A DNA stretch of 64,000 nt, from assembly GCA_029259745.1 (NCBI GenBank), contig JAJDEO010000051.1:1-64000 (forward strand). Reading direction: 5' to 3'. Of the stretch, positions 1 through 8,190 are shown piece by piece. Made by a program: the position numbers and the translations under genes. This DNA is from Planctomycetota bacterium. GTDB lineage: Bacteria; Planctomycetota; B15-G4. The notes beneath the pieces were generated by a model. That model was given only the letters and a program-made list of their open reading frames with translations. It was not told where the DNA came from and did no database searches. The stretch's first letter is position 1. Each line of letters begins with the position of its first letter.

Positions 1-288
1 CGGCGGCAGGACCAGCGGCAGCGGCACCAGCGCCCCGGCCGCCGCGACAAGCCACCCGCGGCGGCGCGTCACCCACCAGGCCACGGGGACGCCGATCAGC
101 GCCGAGGCGGACGCCGTGGCCAGCCCGAGCGCCACCGTCCCGGCCAGCAGCGAACCGATCCGCGGCGTGCGGAGCGTCTCGACGAGCAGCTCGCCCTCAC
201 CCCACAGGCTCGCCAGCGCGGCTCCGAAAGGTGCGAGTCCGAGCACCATGAGCCCGAGGATGACGAAGACGACGTGCAGACGACGCAT
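1..288 (-). CDS. ABC transporter permease, partial (C-terminus beyond window)
   Basis: An open frame of 96 codons starts at ATG 288 and runs off the left edge with no stop. The N-terminus has a hydrophobic segment (about residues 5-25), a short periplasmic stretch, then a second membrane span (about 44-66) ending in TRRR and a third that ends LPLVLPP. That layout, with the Pro-rich LPLVLPP motif before the transmembrane core, is typical of binding-protein-dependent inner-membrane permeases of the molybdate, iron(III) or thiamine type. The substrate cannot be told from this part. It is divergent from the HEAT-like gene, with about 200 bp between them. Confidence 0.6.
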   Translation of the reverse strand, partial: MRRLHVVFVILGLMVLGLAPFGAALASLWGEGELLVETLRTPRIGSLLAGTVALGLATASASALIGVPVAWWVTRRRGWLVAAAGALVPLPLVLPP

Positions 289-485
289 GGGCGCGATAGG
301 AAGGAGTGTGTTCGGAGCGCACGTGCCGTGACGCTCGACACGGTATGCACTCCGGCCAACGATAACCCGGCGCCAACCGGACGCACGACCGCTCGCCGCG
401 GCGCTGATCCGCCCGGCGCGGCCTCGTTGTGCGACAATCCGGGGCGCCTACCCCTCTCGAACCTTCCCGAAGCGAAGCCCCACCG

Positions 486-1388
486 ATGCCCCGAACGTCG
501 ACGCTCGCCGCCCTGCTCGTCCTCGCCCTCGCCACGCCCGGCGCCGTCATGGCCCAGGACGGCCCCGACGCCCCCGTCGACCTGCCCATGGTCGAGGAGC
601 CGCCCGAGCTGGCTGACAACCTGCGCACGCGCTTCGACCGCTCGCTGAAGCGACTGCGGAACAGCAACGCCGAGAAGCGCGCCAAAACCGAGCAGGAGAT
701 CGTCGAGTACGGCCGCGGCGCGATCCCGGGCCTGATCGACAAGTTGCACACCGACCACGAAGGCCTCGGCGAAGGGCTGGTCACGTGCCTGACCGAACTC
801 GTCGACCTGCGCGACCGCGAGCTCGTCGCGTCCCACGCCACGAGCGAACACGTCTACGCGCGTGCCTTCTCGGCGCGCGCCGGCGGCAAGCTCGGACTCG
901 GGTGGACGCTCAAGCCGCTCGAGCAGCTGCTCGAGGACGAGCGCCTGCTCGTGCGCGTCGAGGCCGCCCTGGCGCTCGTCCGCAACGGGCACGCCGACGG
1001 GCTGCCCGTGCTCGCGCTGAACTTCGAAGACGAGCGCCCGCGTGTGCTCGCGGCCCTGCCGGGGATCAAGAACCACGGCGATCACGGACCGCTGCTGGCG
1101 CTGCTGCGCATCGACGAGAAGCGTCAGCGCGAAGAGCCCGACAAGGCCGCCGCCGAACGCCGCGCCGCCGTGTCGATGCTGCGCGCGATCGCCGACGTCC
1201 CGGCCGTCCGCGCGCTCGGCGAGAGCCTCAACGACCCGCACAACCTCGTTCAACGCGAGGCCATCGACGCCGTCCGCGAGATCTGCGAGGACAAGGGCCC
1301 CTTCTCGGGCCAGTCGATCTTCCAGCAGCTCTCGGAGGTCAAGCGTCTCCAGGCCGTCGCGAAGACCTGGGTTCCGAAGGACGACTGA
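486..1388 (+). CDS. Secreted HEAT-repeat-like protein
   Basis: About 300 residues. I chose ATG 486 because it opens a clear signal peptide (MPRTSTLAALLVLALA, cleavage likely near AMA-QD); the frame is open upstream to 429 without such a signal. The mature part is helical and rich in charged residues. It contains alternating helix pairs of the HEAT/PBS type, for example the stretch around LLEDERLLVRVEAALALV and later AIDAVREICED. No catalytic motif is visible. It probably acts as a periplasmic scaffold. The next gene starts 24 bases downstream and may be co-transcribed. Function unknown. Confidence 0.75.
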   Translation: MPRTSTLAALLVLALATPGAVMAQDGPDAPVDLPMVEEPPELADNLRTRFDRSLKRLRNSNAEKRAKTEQEIVEYGRGAIPGLIDKLHTDHEGLGEGLVTCLTELVDLRDRELVASHATSEHVYARAFSARAGGKLGLGWTLKPLEQLLEDERLLVRVEAALALVRNGHADGLPVLALNFEDERPRVLAALPGIKNHGDHGPLLALLRIDEKRQREEPDKAAAERRAAVSMLRAIADVPAVRALGESLNDPHNLVQREAIDAVREICEDKGPFSGQSIFQQLSEVKRLQAVAKTWVPKDD

Positions 1389-1411
1389 CGCGCGGCAACG
1401 AAAGAAACGCC

Positions 1412-1783
1412 ATGGCGAAGTTGTCGAACACTGACGTCGAACGACGTCGCAGCCGCGTGCCTTGGGCGGGCTTGCCCGAGGCCGGGCTCATCGCCGCGCT
1501 CGTGGCCTACGTAGGCGCGCTGCTGGTCTTCTTCGTCTACACGATCGTGACGTGGACACCGCCGGCCGGAGCCGCCGACTTCGCCACGCTCAGCGACGCG
1601 CTCACGGTCGTGAACGCGCTTTTCGCCGTCTTGATCCTCGTCCGACTCGTCGGTCTTGCGCGCGCTCGGCGCATCACGAAGCGCACCAGCGCCGCGATCC
1701 TCTGCGCCGCGCTCGTGCTGGTCGTGCTGCTGCAGATCCTGGCGTTCAGCCTCGCAGACGCGATGGCGCAGTGGTCGCTCTGA
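1412..1783 (+). CDS. Small inner-membrane protein, unknown
   Basis: 123 residues starting at ATG 1412, preceded by an A-rich stretch (aaagaaac) but no strong ribosome site. Three predicted membrane spans: about residues 24-46 (LIAALVAYVGALLVFFVY), 64-82 (LTVVNALFAVLILVRLVG) and 93-114 (AAILCAALVLVVLLQILA). The basic stretch RARRITKR between spans 2 and 3 suggests a cytoplasmic loop. No family recognised. It lies directly after the HEAT-like gene on the same strand and ends 28 bases before the convergent clpP stop. Confidence 0.65.
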   Translation: MAKLSNTDVERRRSRVPWAGLPEAGLIAALVAYVGALLVFFVYTIVTWTPPAGAADFATLSDALTVVNALFAVLILVRLVGLARARRITKRTSAAILCAALVLVVLLQILAFSLADAMAQWSL

Positions 1784-1810
1784 CGCGACCGAGCACGCCC
1801 CCGCCGCGAC

Positions 1811-2446
1811 TCACTTCATCTCGTCGCGGTCGGTGATGATCTTGTCGACGAGCTTGTACTTGAGCGACTGCTCGGCCGTGAGCCAGAAGTCGCGCGTCGC
1901 ATCTTCGAGGATCTTCTTCGTCGGGACGCCCGTGGCTTCCGAGATGATGTTGTTGTACTGCTCGCGCAGCAGGATGATCTGCTCGGCCGTGATCGCGATG
2001 TCGCTGGCCGTGCCTTGGCTCTGCGTCGACGGCTGGTGGATCAGGAAGCGGCTGTTCGGCGTCATGTAGCGGTGACCGGGCGTGCCGCCGAGGTGGATGA
2101 TGACCGCGGCGCTGGCCGCGAGGCCCATGACGATCGTCTTGATCGGCGCGCGCGTGAGCTTCATCGCGTCATAGATGCCGAAGCCCGAGTCGGCGTCGCC
2201 GCCGGGGCAGTTGATCACCATCGTGATCGGCGCCTCGGGGTCGGTCGTGTCGAGGGCCAGGAGCTGGGCCGTGATGTTGGCCATCAGCTCGCGGTCGACG
2301 GGCTTGCAGACGAGGATCGTGCGCTGCTCGAAAAGCGTCTTCTGCAGGAACGCCGGGTTGGCCGCCGGGTTCTTCTTGTCGTCGTCCTCTTCGTCGTCGT
2401 CGTCGTCGGAGCGGAAGCCGCGGGTCGTGAAGGGCGAGGAAGCCAT
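1811..2446 (-). CDS. clpP: ATP-dependent Clp protease proteolytic subunit
   Basis: 211 residues, the normal ClpP length. The catalytic triad is present: Ser112 in GLAASAAV, His137 in LIHQPS and Asp186 in ATRDFWLT. These match the family motifs GxAAS, IHQP and RDxFMS. ClpP assembles into a tetradecameric chamber that degrades proteins fed by Clp ATPases in the cytoplasm. The N-terminus is unusual: before the conserved core (starting about residue 33, FLQKTLFEQRTIL) there is an acidic run of Asp and Glu (residues 14-23). In known ClpP the N-terminal loops gate the axial pore, so this extension could affect partner choice. That is inference. Confidence 0.9.
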   Translation of the reverse strand: MASSPFTTRGFRSDDDDDEEDDDKKNPAANPAFLQKTLFEQRTILVCKPVDRELMANITAQLLALDTTDPEAPITMVINCPGGDADSGFGIYDAMKLTRAPIKTIVMGLAASAAVIIHLGGTPGHRYMTPNSRFLIHQPSTQSQGTASDIAITAEQIILLREQYNNIISEATGVPTKKILEDATRDFWLTAEQSLKYKLVDKIITDRDEMK

Positions 2447-2517
2447 GCGTTCGATTCTCGTCTCGGAAGTGCCGGGATGCGCGCGATACCGCGCGTGGGA
2501 AGAAAGCTAGCCAATCG

Positions 2518-2555
2518 AAAGGGGCGATGCGAGCCGAGTCGGCCCATCGCGCCTT
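2518..2555 (-). terminator. Probable terminator after the AlkP-family gene
   Basis: An imperfect inverted repeat (2521-2529 against 2545-2553, with a smaller GCCGA/TCGGC pair inside) lies directly after the 2559 stop. Read on the minus strand, the stem is followed by TTT. It sits between the AlkP-family gene and clpP, so it would separate the two transcripts. Confidence 0.4.
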
Positions 2556-2558
2556 CCT

Positions 2559-4151
2559 CTATCGGTCTTCTTCGAGATCTTCTTCGGGGTCTTCGGGCTC
2601 GTCGGCGATAAGACCGTTGACGTTCTGCTGGCCCACCACGTCCTCATCAAAATAGCCGATCTCCTCCATGCGCTTGCGGAGGGACTCGCTAACGGCCGCA
2701 TCGACCTCGACGCGATGCGGCGCCCGGAAGCCCTCATCGTGGCTCGGAACAGCGCGCATCGATGCGTTCTCACGAGCCTCGGGCGTCATGAACACCGTGT
2801 AGGCCGACTCCATCGCTCGCGATCGCGGAATGCCAAGCAGCGCCAGAATCGTCGGCGTCACGTTCATGACCGAGCCGTGCGTGGGGAGCGAACCATTGCG
2901 CAGAAACGCATCGATCCCGCCCTGCTTTTGGATTCCGGGGCCAGCTGCCAGGATCGTCCCGTTGGGCGCCTCCGGGCCAACAGGGCGCCCCGTTCTCGGG
3001 TCTCGGCTCTGGATGTGATGACCTGTCACGAACTTGCCGTTCGGGCGCTCCGTCGACGAGGCGCGCATGCCGTGATCGGACAGGAGCAAGATCGTCGTGT
3101 CATCACCGACGGTGGCGACGAGCTCGCCGATCATGGTGTCGACCCACTCGTAGTAGCGCGGGATGACGCCGGCGAGCATCGCCGTGCCCTCCTCATCGGC
3201 CAGGACATCAGCGAGCGAGCGGTCGTCGTCGAGGGCTCCGAGCGCCTTGCGGGCCCACGCGTCGATCGCGGGGTTGTTGGGCCAGTTGTAGACGTCGGGT
3301 TCGTAGTAACGCCAGAAGCGGTGCCCCGAGACGTCCGGCCCACCGAAGTAGACCATGTTGAGATCGGAAAGCCCTTCCGAGAGCAGCGTGTTCGAGATTT
3401 CGAAGAACGTCTTGTCCGACTGCACCGACCACATCGTCTCGGGGATCAAGATCGTCTCCTCGACCATCCCGAAGTGCTCGCTGTGCAGCGCACCGAAGAT
3501 GTGCTGCGCCTGCGGGCCGATGACGTCTGGGGCCCCGACCGTCTCCGAGAGGATGAAGACGTCGTCTTCGCGCTCCGGAGGCCACACCTGGTGCGGCGCT
3601 TCAGGCATGAGCGTCGGCTTCCAGTTCACGTCCGCGAACTCGCCCGAACTCGTTCCCGAAACCATGACGCCATCGATCTGGTCGACGGGCCACGTCGTCC
3701 ACCATCCGACGACGTTGCTCGATAGCCCATGCTCGTGAGCAATGTTCCAGACCGCGCGTACCTTGCGTTGCGTCGACGTGTACACGTCGCCCTCGACTTC
3801 CGCCGTCGTCGGATCGTCGGTGCTGTCGTCGATGAAGGACAGGATCCCGTGATCGCGCCCCGTGCGGCCCGTGGCGATCGTGTTCCAGATGATCGGCGAC
3901 AGGGTCGGCTCGATCGTTTGCAGGTGCCCCCAGCTGCCGCGCTCCATCAGCGCGCGGACGTTCGGCATCCCGCCGTCCTCCATGAGGTCGCGAATCACCG
4001 TCCATTCGAAGCCGTCGACACCGATGACGAACACGGGTGCGATGGGCTGCGGGCCCGACTCCTCGCTCGAGCAGGCCGCCAGGGCCAGCGAACAGCAGAC
4101 GGCTGCGGTGAGCGCGGCGGCGAACGCGCGCGGGCGGGATCGGATCGACAT
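2559..4151 (-). CDS. Alkaline-phosphatase-superfamily lipoprotein (phosphodiesterase/nucleotide pyrophosphatase type)
   Basis: 530 residues. A lipoprotein signal is visible: hydrophobic core, then LALAAC with Cys27 as the likely acylated residue. The mature part opens with VFVIGVDGFEW (metal-binding Asp46) and continues with PNVRALMERGSWG and IIWNTIATG, where the nucleophile of this superfamily sits, then RDHGI. The second half has LLLSDHGMR and TGHHIQ, the Asp-His metal ligands. These match the type I phosphodiesterase/AlkP fold, which hydrolyses phosphate mono- or diesters. The substrate is unknown. The last 30 residues are strongly acidic. Lipid anchoring suggests an outer-membrane or periplasmic location. 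Confidence 0.85.
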   Translation of the reverse strand: MSIRSRPRAFAAALTAAVCCSLALAACSSEESGPQPIAPVFVIGVDGFEWTVIRDLMEDGGMPNVRALMERGSWGHLQTIEPTLSPIIWNTIATGRTGRDHGILSFIDDSTDDPTTAEVEGDVYTSTQRKVRAVWNIAHEHGLSSNVVGWWTTWPVDQIDGVMVSGTSSGEFADVNWKPTLMPEAPHQVWPPEREDDVFILSETVGAPDVIGPQAQHIFGALHSEHFGMVEETILIPETMWSVQSDKTFFEISNTLLSEGLSDLNMVYFGGPDVSGHRFWRYYEPDVYNWPNNPAIDAWARKALGALDDDRSLADVLADEEGTAMLAGVIPRYYEWVDTMIGELVATVGDDTTILLLSDHGMRASSTERPNGKFVTGHHIQSRDPRTGRPVGPEAPNGTILAAGPGIQKQGGIDAFLRNGSLPTHGSVMNVTPTILALLGIPRSRAMESAYTVFMTPEARENASMRAVPSHDEGFRAPHRVEVDAAVSESLRKRMEEIGYFDEDVVGQQNVNGLIADEPEDPEEDLEEDR

Positions 4152-4305
4152 GAGAGCGGCTCGGCGGGGGGACGCGGCGTGATCTTACACACGGCAGGTC
4201 CTCGATCGGCGTTGGATGTGCCCTTCCGAGGGCTTTGACCGCGTGCGCGGTCTCCGGAATGGTGGCGCCGCGCCCGGCTCGGGCCCGTAGAATGCCGCGG
4301 CCCTC

Positions 4306-4312
4306 AAAGGAG
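4306..4312 (+). promoter_or_regulatory. Shine-Dalgarno site fixing the ilvE start
   Basis: AAAGGAG lies six bases before ATG 4319. It decides the start, because the frame stays open back to 4235 without a comparable site. Confidence 0.75.
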
Positions 4313-4318
4313 CTCCGC

Positions 4319-5254
4319 ATGACGCAGATCTGGCTGAACGGAAAGATCGTCGACGAAGCCGAGGCCACCGTCTCGGGGCTCGCGCATACGCTCCACTACG
4401 GCGTAGGCGTCTTCGAAGGCGTACGCAGCTATGAGACGGCGAGTGGCGATGGCTCGGTCTTCCGCCTGCGCGACCACGTCGAGCGCCTCGCCAACAGCGC
4501 GCGCGTCTGCGGCCTGTCGCTCGGATTTTCGACCGAGGAGCTCATGGACGGCTGCGTCGAGGCGATCCGCGCGGCCGGGCTCGTCGGCGCCTACCTGCGC
4601 CCCGTCGCCTACCAGGACGACGCCAAACTGGCCGGGCTCGGCGCCAGTCCGCCCGTGCACGTGGCCATCTCGGCTCATCCCTGGGGCGCCTACCTCGGCG
4701 AAGAGGGCCTGCGGCGCGGGATCCACGTCTGCCTGTCGACGTACCGCCGTGCCGGCGCGGCGAGCGGGCTCGGGTCGGCCAAGATCTGCGGGCAGTACGT
4801 CAGCTCGGTGCTCGCGAAGCGCGAGGCCCTCGCGAACGGTTTCAACGAAGCGCTGCTCATGGACGAGGCCGGCTACGTCGCCGAGGGCACCGGCGAGAAT
4901 CTCTTCATCATCGAGGACGGTGTGCTCGTGACGCCGCCGAAGTCGGCGCCGATCCTGCCGGGCATCACGCGCGACACCGTGCTGTGGATCGCCGAGCAGA
5001 CGCCGGCCGTGCGCCGCATCGTCGAGGACCACATCCCGCGCGACCGCCTGACCCTCGCCGACGAGGTCTTCCTCACCGGGACGGCCGCCGAGGTCACCCC
5101 CATTCGCCAGGTCGATCAGCACGTGATCGGCCCCGGTGAGCGCGGCCCCATCACCGAGGCGATCCAGACGACGTACTTCGATCTCGTCAGCGGCCGCAGC
5201 GACGCCCCCGAGGCCTGGCGCACGACGTTCCAGGCGACCGCGACGCGAGCCTGA
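4319..5254 (+). CDS. ilvE: Branched-chain amino acid aminotransferase (class IV, PLP)
   Basis: 311 residues, the usual length for class IV aminotransferases. It transfers the amino group between glutamate and the branched-chain 2-oxo acids, the last step of Val, Leu and Ile synthesis and the first of their breakdown. Seen: the N-terminal MTQIWLNGKIV and LHYGVGVFEGVRSYE; the likely PLP lysine Lys155 in SAKICGQYVSS; VAEGTGENLF (about 187-196), where the Glu contacts the cofactor; and the C-terminal TGTAAEVTPI that binds PLP phosphate. A transporter gene starts three bases after the stop, so the two are probably translated together. Confidence 0.9.
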   Translation: MTQIWLNGKIVDEAEATVSGLAHTLHYGVGVFEGVRSYETASGDGSVFRLRDHVERLANSARVCGLSLGFSTEELMDGCVEAIRAAGLVGAYLRPVAYQDDAKLAGLGASPPVHVAISAHPWGAYLGEEGLRRGIHVCLSTYRRAGAASGLGSAKICGQYVSSVLAKREALANGFNEALLMDEAGYVAEGTGENLFIIEDGVLVTPPKSAPILPGITRDTVLWIAEQTPAVRRIVEDHIPRDRLTLADEVFLTGTAAEVTPIRQVDQHVIGPGERGPITEAIQTTYFDLVSGRSDAPEAWRTTFQATATRA

Positions 5255-5256
5255 CC

Positions 5257-7071
5257 TTGGACTCCCTGAGTCCCGAAGCCCTCTTCTGCATCGCCGTCAC
5301 GGTCGGGGCCTTCGTCCTCTTCCTGACAGAGATCGTCACGGTCGACATCGTCGGCTTGCTGGCGATCGTTGCGCTGATTCTCGGCGGCGTGCTCACCCCC
5401 GACGAGGCGCTGCAAGGCTTCGCCAACCCCGCCATCATCACGATCGGCTCGATGTTCGTGCTGGCCGCGGGGCTCAACCGCACCGGCGTGCTCGATGCGT
5501 TGAGCCAAGGCATGAAGGTGCTGGCCGGCGGGTCGCGCGTGCGCCTCATCATCGCGCTGTTCGGCACGGTGGCCGTGTCGTCGGCGTTCGTGAACAACAC
5601 GCCGATCGTCGTCATCTTCCTGCCCGTCGCCCTCGGCATGGCCGCCAAGCTCGACCTCGCGCCGAGTCAGCTGCTGCTGCCGATGAGCTACGCGTCGATC
5701 CTCGGCGGCACCTGCACGCTGATCGGGACCAGCACGAATCTGCTCGTCTCGCAGGTGGCCAAGGAGCACGGCTACCCACCGATTCCGATCTTCGAGATCT
5801 CCGGCGCGGGGCTCATCTTCGCCGCGATCGGCTTTCTGTTCCTCGCGACGGTCGGGCGCAAGCTGCTGCCGCGGCGCATGTCAGTCTCGTCGGCGGTCGA
5901 CGCCGGCAAGATCCGCGAGTTCGTCACCGAGATCATGTTCCTGCCCGACTCCCCCTTCGTCGGCAAGAGCTACCAGGAGGTGATCGGCAAGATCCCCGGC
6001 ATCGCGCCGCTGATGGTGATCCGCGGGGACGACATCTACATCGCGCCGCTGATCAAGAACCCGGCCACGCAGTTCGTGCGCGCCGGCGACATCGTGCTGC
6101 TCAAGGGCGAGCCCGGCGCGATCAACGCGATGATCGAGCGCGACGGAGTGACGCTCCCGCCCGAGCTCGGCGAGCTCATCGAGGCCGAGCAGAAGGGCAA
6201 GACCGTCACGATGGTCGAGCTCGTCATCAACCCCAACTCGCCGCTACTCGGTCGCACGATCGCCGGCGCCGACTTCCGCAAGCGCTACGGCAACGCTTCG
6301 CCGATCGCCGTGTTGCGACGCGACGAACACATCCGCGAGCGCGTGAGCGACATCCGCCTGCGATTGGGCGACACGCTGCTCTGTGTCGTCGACGAAACTC
6401 GCCTCGACGACCTGCGCAACACCGGTGCGTTCATCCTGCTCGAAGGCGTCGAACAGCGCCTCGTGCGTCGCGACAAGGCGCCGCTGGCCGCGTCGATCAT
6501 GGCACTCGTCGTCGTCTTCGCGACGCTCGACATCCTGCCCATCTCGGTGCTCGCGCTGCTCGGCGTCACGCTCATGGTGCTCACGCGCTGCGTGCCGATT
6601 CGTCTGGCCTACGCGTCGATCGACTTCTCGATCCTCGTGCTCATCGCCGGCATGCTTGCGCTCGGATCGGCGCTCGAGAAGACGGAGGTGATCCACGCCG
6701 TCGCCACGTGGTCGGTGACAGCGCTCGACGACTTCGGTCCGACCTCGATCCTCGCAGGCATCTATCTGCTTACGGCCGTGCTCACGGCGACGCTGAGCAA
6801 CAACGCCGTCGCGGCACTCATGACACCGCTCGCGATCGACGTCGGGGAAACGCTCGGCTACCAACCGGCGCCGTTCCTCTTCGCAGTCCTCTTCGGTGCC
6901 TCCGCCTGCTTCGCGACCCCGATGGGCTACCAGACGCACCTCTTCGTCTACGGCCCGGGCGGCTACCGCTTCACGGACTTCCTGCGCATCGGCATCCCGC
7001 TGAACATCGTGCTGTTCATCGCCGCGATGGTCGTGATTCCGTGGATCTGGCCGCTGATCCCGCTGGGGTAG
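5257..7071 (+). CDS. SLC13/DASS-type anion permease with two TrkA-C domains
   Basis: 604 residues from a TTG start, which follows the ilvE stop by two bases; no in-frame ATG before residue 60 gives a complete first membrane span. Domain order: five or six membrane spans (1-205), two cytoplasmic RCK_C/TrkA-C domains (about 210-290 and 300-385), then further spans (410-600). The paired motifs FVNNTPIVV with IGTSTNLLV in the first half and TLSNNAVAAL in the second are the repeated SNT-type substrate signatures of the divalent-anion/Na+ symporter family. Relatives move dicarboxylates or sulfate; which applies here is unclear. Coupling to ilvE could point to an organic acid, but that is inference. 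Confidence 0.85.
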   Translation: MDSLSPEALFCIAVTVGAFVLFLTEIVTVDIVGLLAIVALILGGVLTPDEALQGFANPAIITIGSMFVLAAGLNRTGVLDALSQGMKVLAGGSRVRLIIALFGTVAVSSAFVNNTPIVVIFLPVALGMAAKLDLAPSQLLLPMSYASILGGTCTLIGTSTNLLVSQVAKEHGYPPIPIFEISGAGLIFAAIGFLFLATVGRKLLPRRMSVSSAVDAGKIREFVTEIMFLPDSPFVGKSYQEVIGKIPGIAPLMVIRGDDIYIAPLIKNPATQFVRAGDIVLLKGEPGAINAMIERDGVTLPPELGELIEAEQKGKTVTMVELVINPNSPLLGRTIAGADFRKRYGNASPIAVLRRDEHIRERVSDIRLRLGDTLLCVVDETRLDDLRNTGAFILLEGVEQRLVRRDKAPLAASIMALVVVFATLDILPISVLALLGVTLMVLTRCVPIRLAYASIDFSILVLIAGMLALGSALEKTEVIHAVATWSVTALDDFGPTSILAGIYLLTAVLTATLSNNAVAALMTPLAIDVGETLGYQPAPFLFAVLFGASACFATPMGYQTHLFVYGPGGYRFTDFLRIGIPLNIVLFIAAMVVIPWIWPLIPLG

Positions 7072-7123
7072 CGTCGTCACTCCGGTCACTTCTGCACAGG
7101 CTTCGAGAGTGCGTCGACAGGCT

Positions 7124-7288
7124 TCACGTCCCGATCAACGCTTTGATCTCGGCCACGGCGACGTCGCAGCCGATGATCAGCACGCTGTTTCCGTCTGGCG
7201 GCGCGATCACTCGCAGTGACGACAACACCTGGTCGAGGTGATCCAGTCGCTCCCCGCCAACGGTCGATGAGAACGAGATGGACTTCAC
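7124..7288 (-). CDS. Possible small ORF, unknown
   Basis: A 54-codon frame from GTG 7288 whose product (ERLDHLDQVL, then NSVLIIGCDVAVAEI) looks more protein-like than the surrounding shadow frames. It overlaps the start of the divergent 7278 gene by 11 bases, and no ribosome site is seen. It may be spurious. Confidence 0.2.
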   Translation of the reverse strand: MKSISFSSTVGGERLDHLDQVLSSLRVIAPPDGNSVLIIGCDVAVAEIKALIGT

Positions 7289-7493
7289 GTCGTCAGAAGC
7301 ACTCGTTGCCTCGATGATCCTCGGATGCATCGGCCTGGTCGTGCTGCGGATCGGCTGGAAGGAACGGCGTTTTCCGCAGCTCGGCGTCGGCATGGCGCTG
7401 ATGATGCTGCCCTACTGCGTCACGAGCTTGCTGCCCATGACCGCGGTCGGCGGCCTGCTCCTCGGCGTCCTTTGGGCCACGCGCCGGGGGTAG
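7278..7493 (+). CDS. Small two-span membrane protein
   Basis: 71 residues with two hydrophobic spans (about 11-27 and 37-66) separated by a basic turn, WKERRFPQ. The pattern of a first span, a short RKQRRP-like loop, GxALMMxPY and a Gly-rich second span resembles a widespread family of about 65-residue proteins often labelled amino acid transport protein; that label has little experimental support. ATG 7278 has a weak GAG-containing site upstream. The neighbours give no functional hint. Confidence 0.55.
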   Translation: MDFTSSEALVASMILGCIGLVVLRIGWKERRFPQLGVGMALMMLPYCVTSLLPMTAVGGLLLGVLWATRRG

Positions 7494-7621
7494 CCGGGCG
7501 GCGGGCGCAAGCCGCTGGAGGCGATCCGGCCGGGCCCGATGAAGGCCTCCCGAGCCCTCCGAGCCGCAATCCTCAGCAATCGGTGTCTTGAAAATGGACG
7601 CGCGGCGGTGACGATCGTGCC

Positions 7622-8059
7622 GTGACCAGCAACGTTGAAGATCTGCTCAGCCGCACTCCGTTGATCGTCCGGCGCGGGCCGTACGCGCTCGGCTCGTGGC
7701 TGCCGGCTCAGATGTCGGCCGTCTACGCCGGGCTGCTGCGCGCGCAGAACTGCTTCTTCAACCTCGCGCTGCTCGACGAGAAGGAAGCCACGGCGCTGAT
7801 CCTCGAGAAGTACCTCTTCGAGCTCCCGCCGGCCCGCAAGCTCGAGAAGGGCTGGGCCGTCGTCACGCTGGATGTCGACCTCGCGTGGGACGTCGTCGGC
7901 GTGCTCAACCGCATCGCGCAGCATCTCTCCGCCGCGCGCGTGCCGACGGGCGCGCTGGCAGCCTTCAGCCGCGATCATTTCCTGATCCAGCGCGATCGAC
8001 TCGACGATGCCCTCGCGGCGCTCGAGCCCGTCTGCGGCGACGTCGTCTTCCACGACTGA
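7622..8059 (+). CDS. ACT-domain protein (putative amino acid sensor)
   Basis: 145 residues from GTG 7622. The fold pattern is two ACT-like units: residues about 55-90 (LEKGWAVVTLDVDLAWDVVGVL) and 95-140 (RVPTGALAAFSRDHFLIQRDRLDDALAAL). Small stand-alone proteins of this type have a core resembling the regulatory domain of aspartate kinase and are thought to bind amino acids. No enzyme domain is attached. It lies before lpxB on the same strand, 131 bases away, with no obvious link. Confidence 0.6.
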   Translation: MTSNVEDLLSRTPLIVRRGPYALGSWLPAQMSAVYAGLLRAQNCFFNLALLDEKEATALILEKYLFELPPARKLEKGWAVVTLDVDLAWDVVGVLNRIAQHLSAARVPTGALAAFSRDHFLIQRDRLDDALAALEPVCGDVVFHD

Positions 8060-8190
8060 CCTGTCATGTTCACGGCGAATCTACTGCGGACGCGCATGAG
8101 CCAGCAGGACTGCGCGCCCGAACGTCGCCTGCGCGTCGAACGATGCCGTGCTCCATGCCATGCGGCCTCACACAACAAGCCAGGCGCCCC

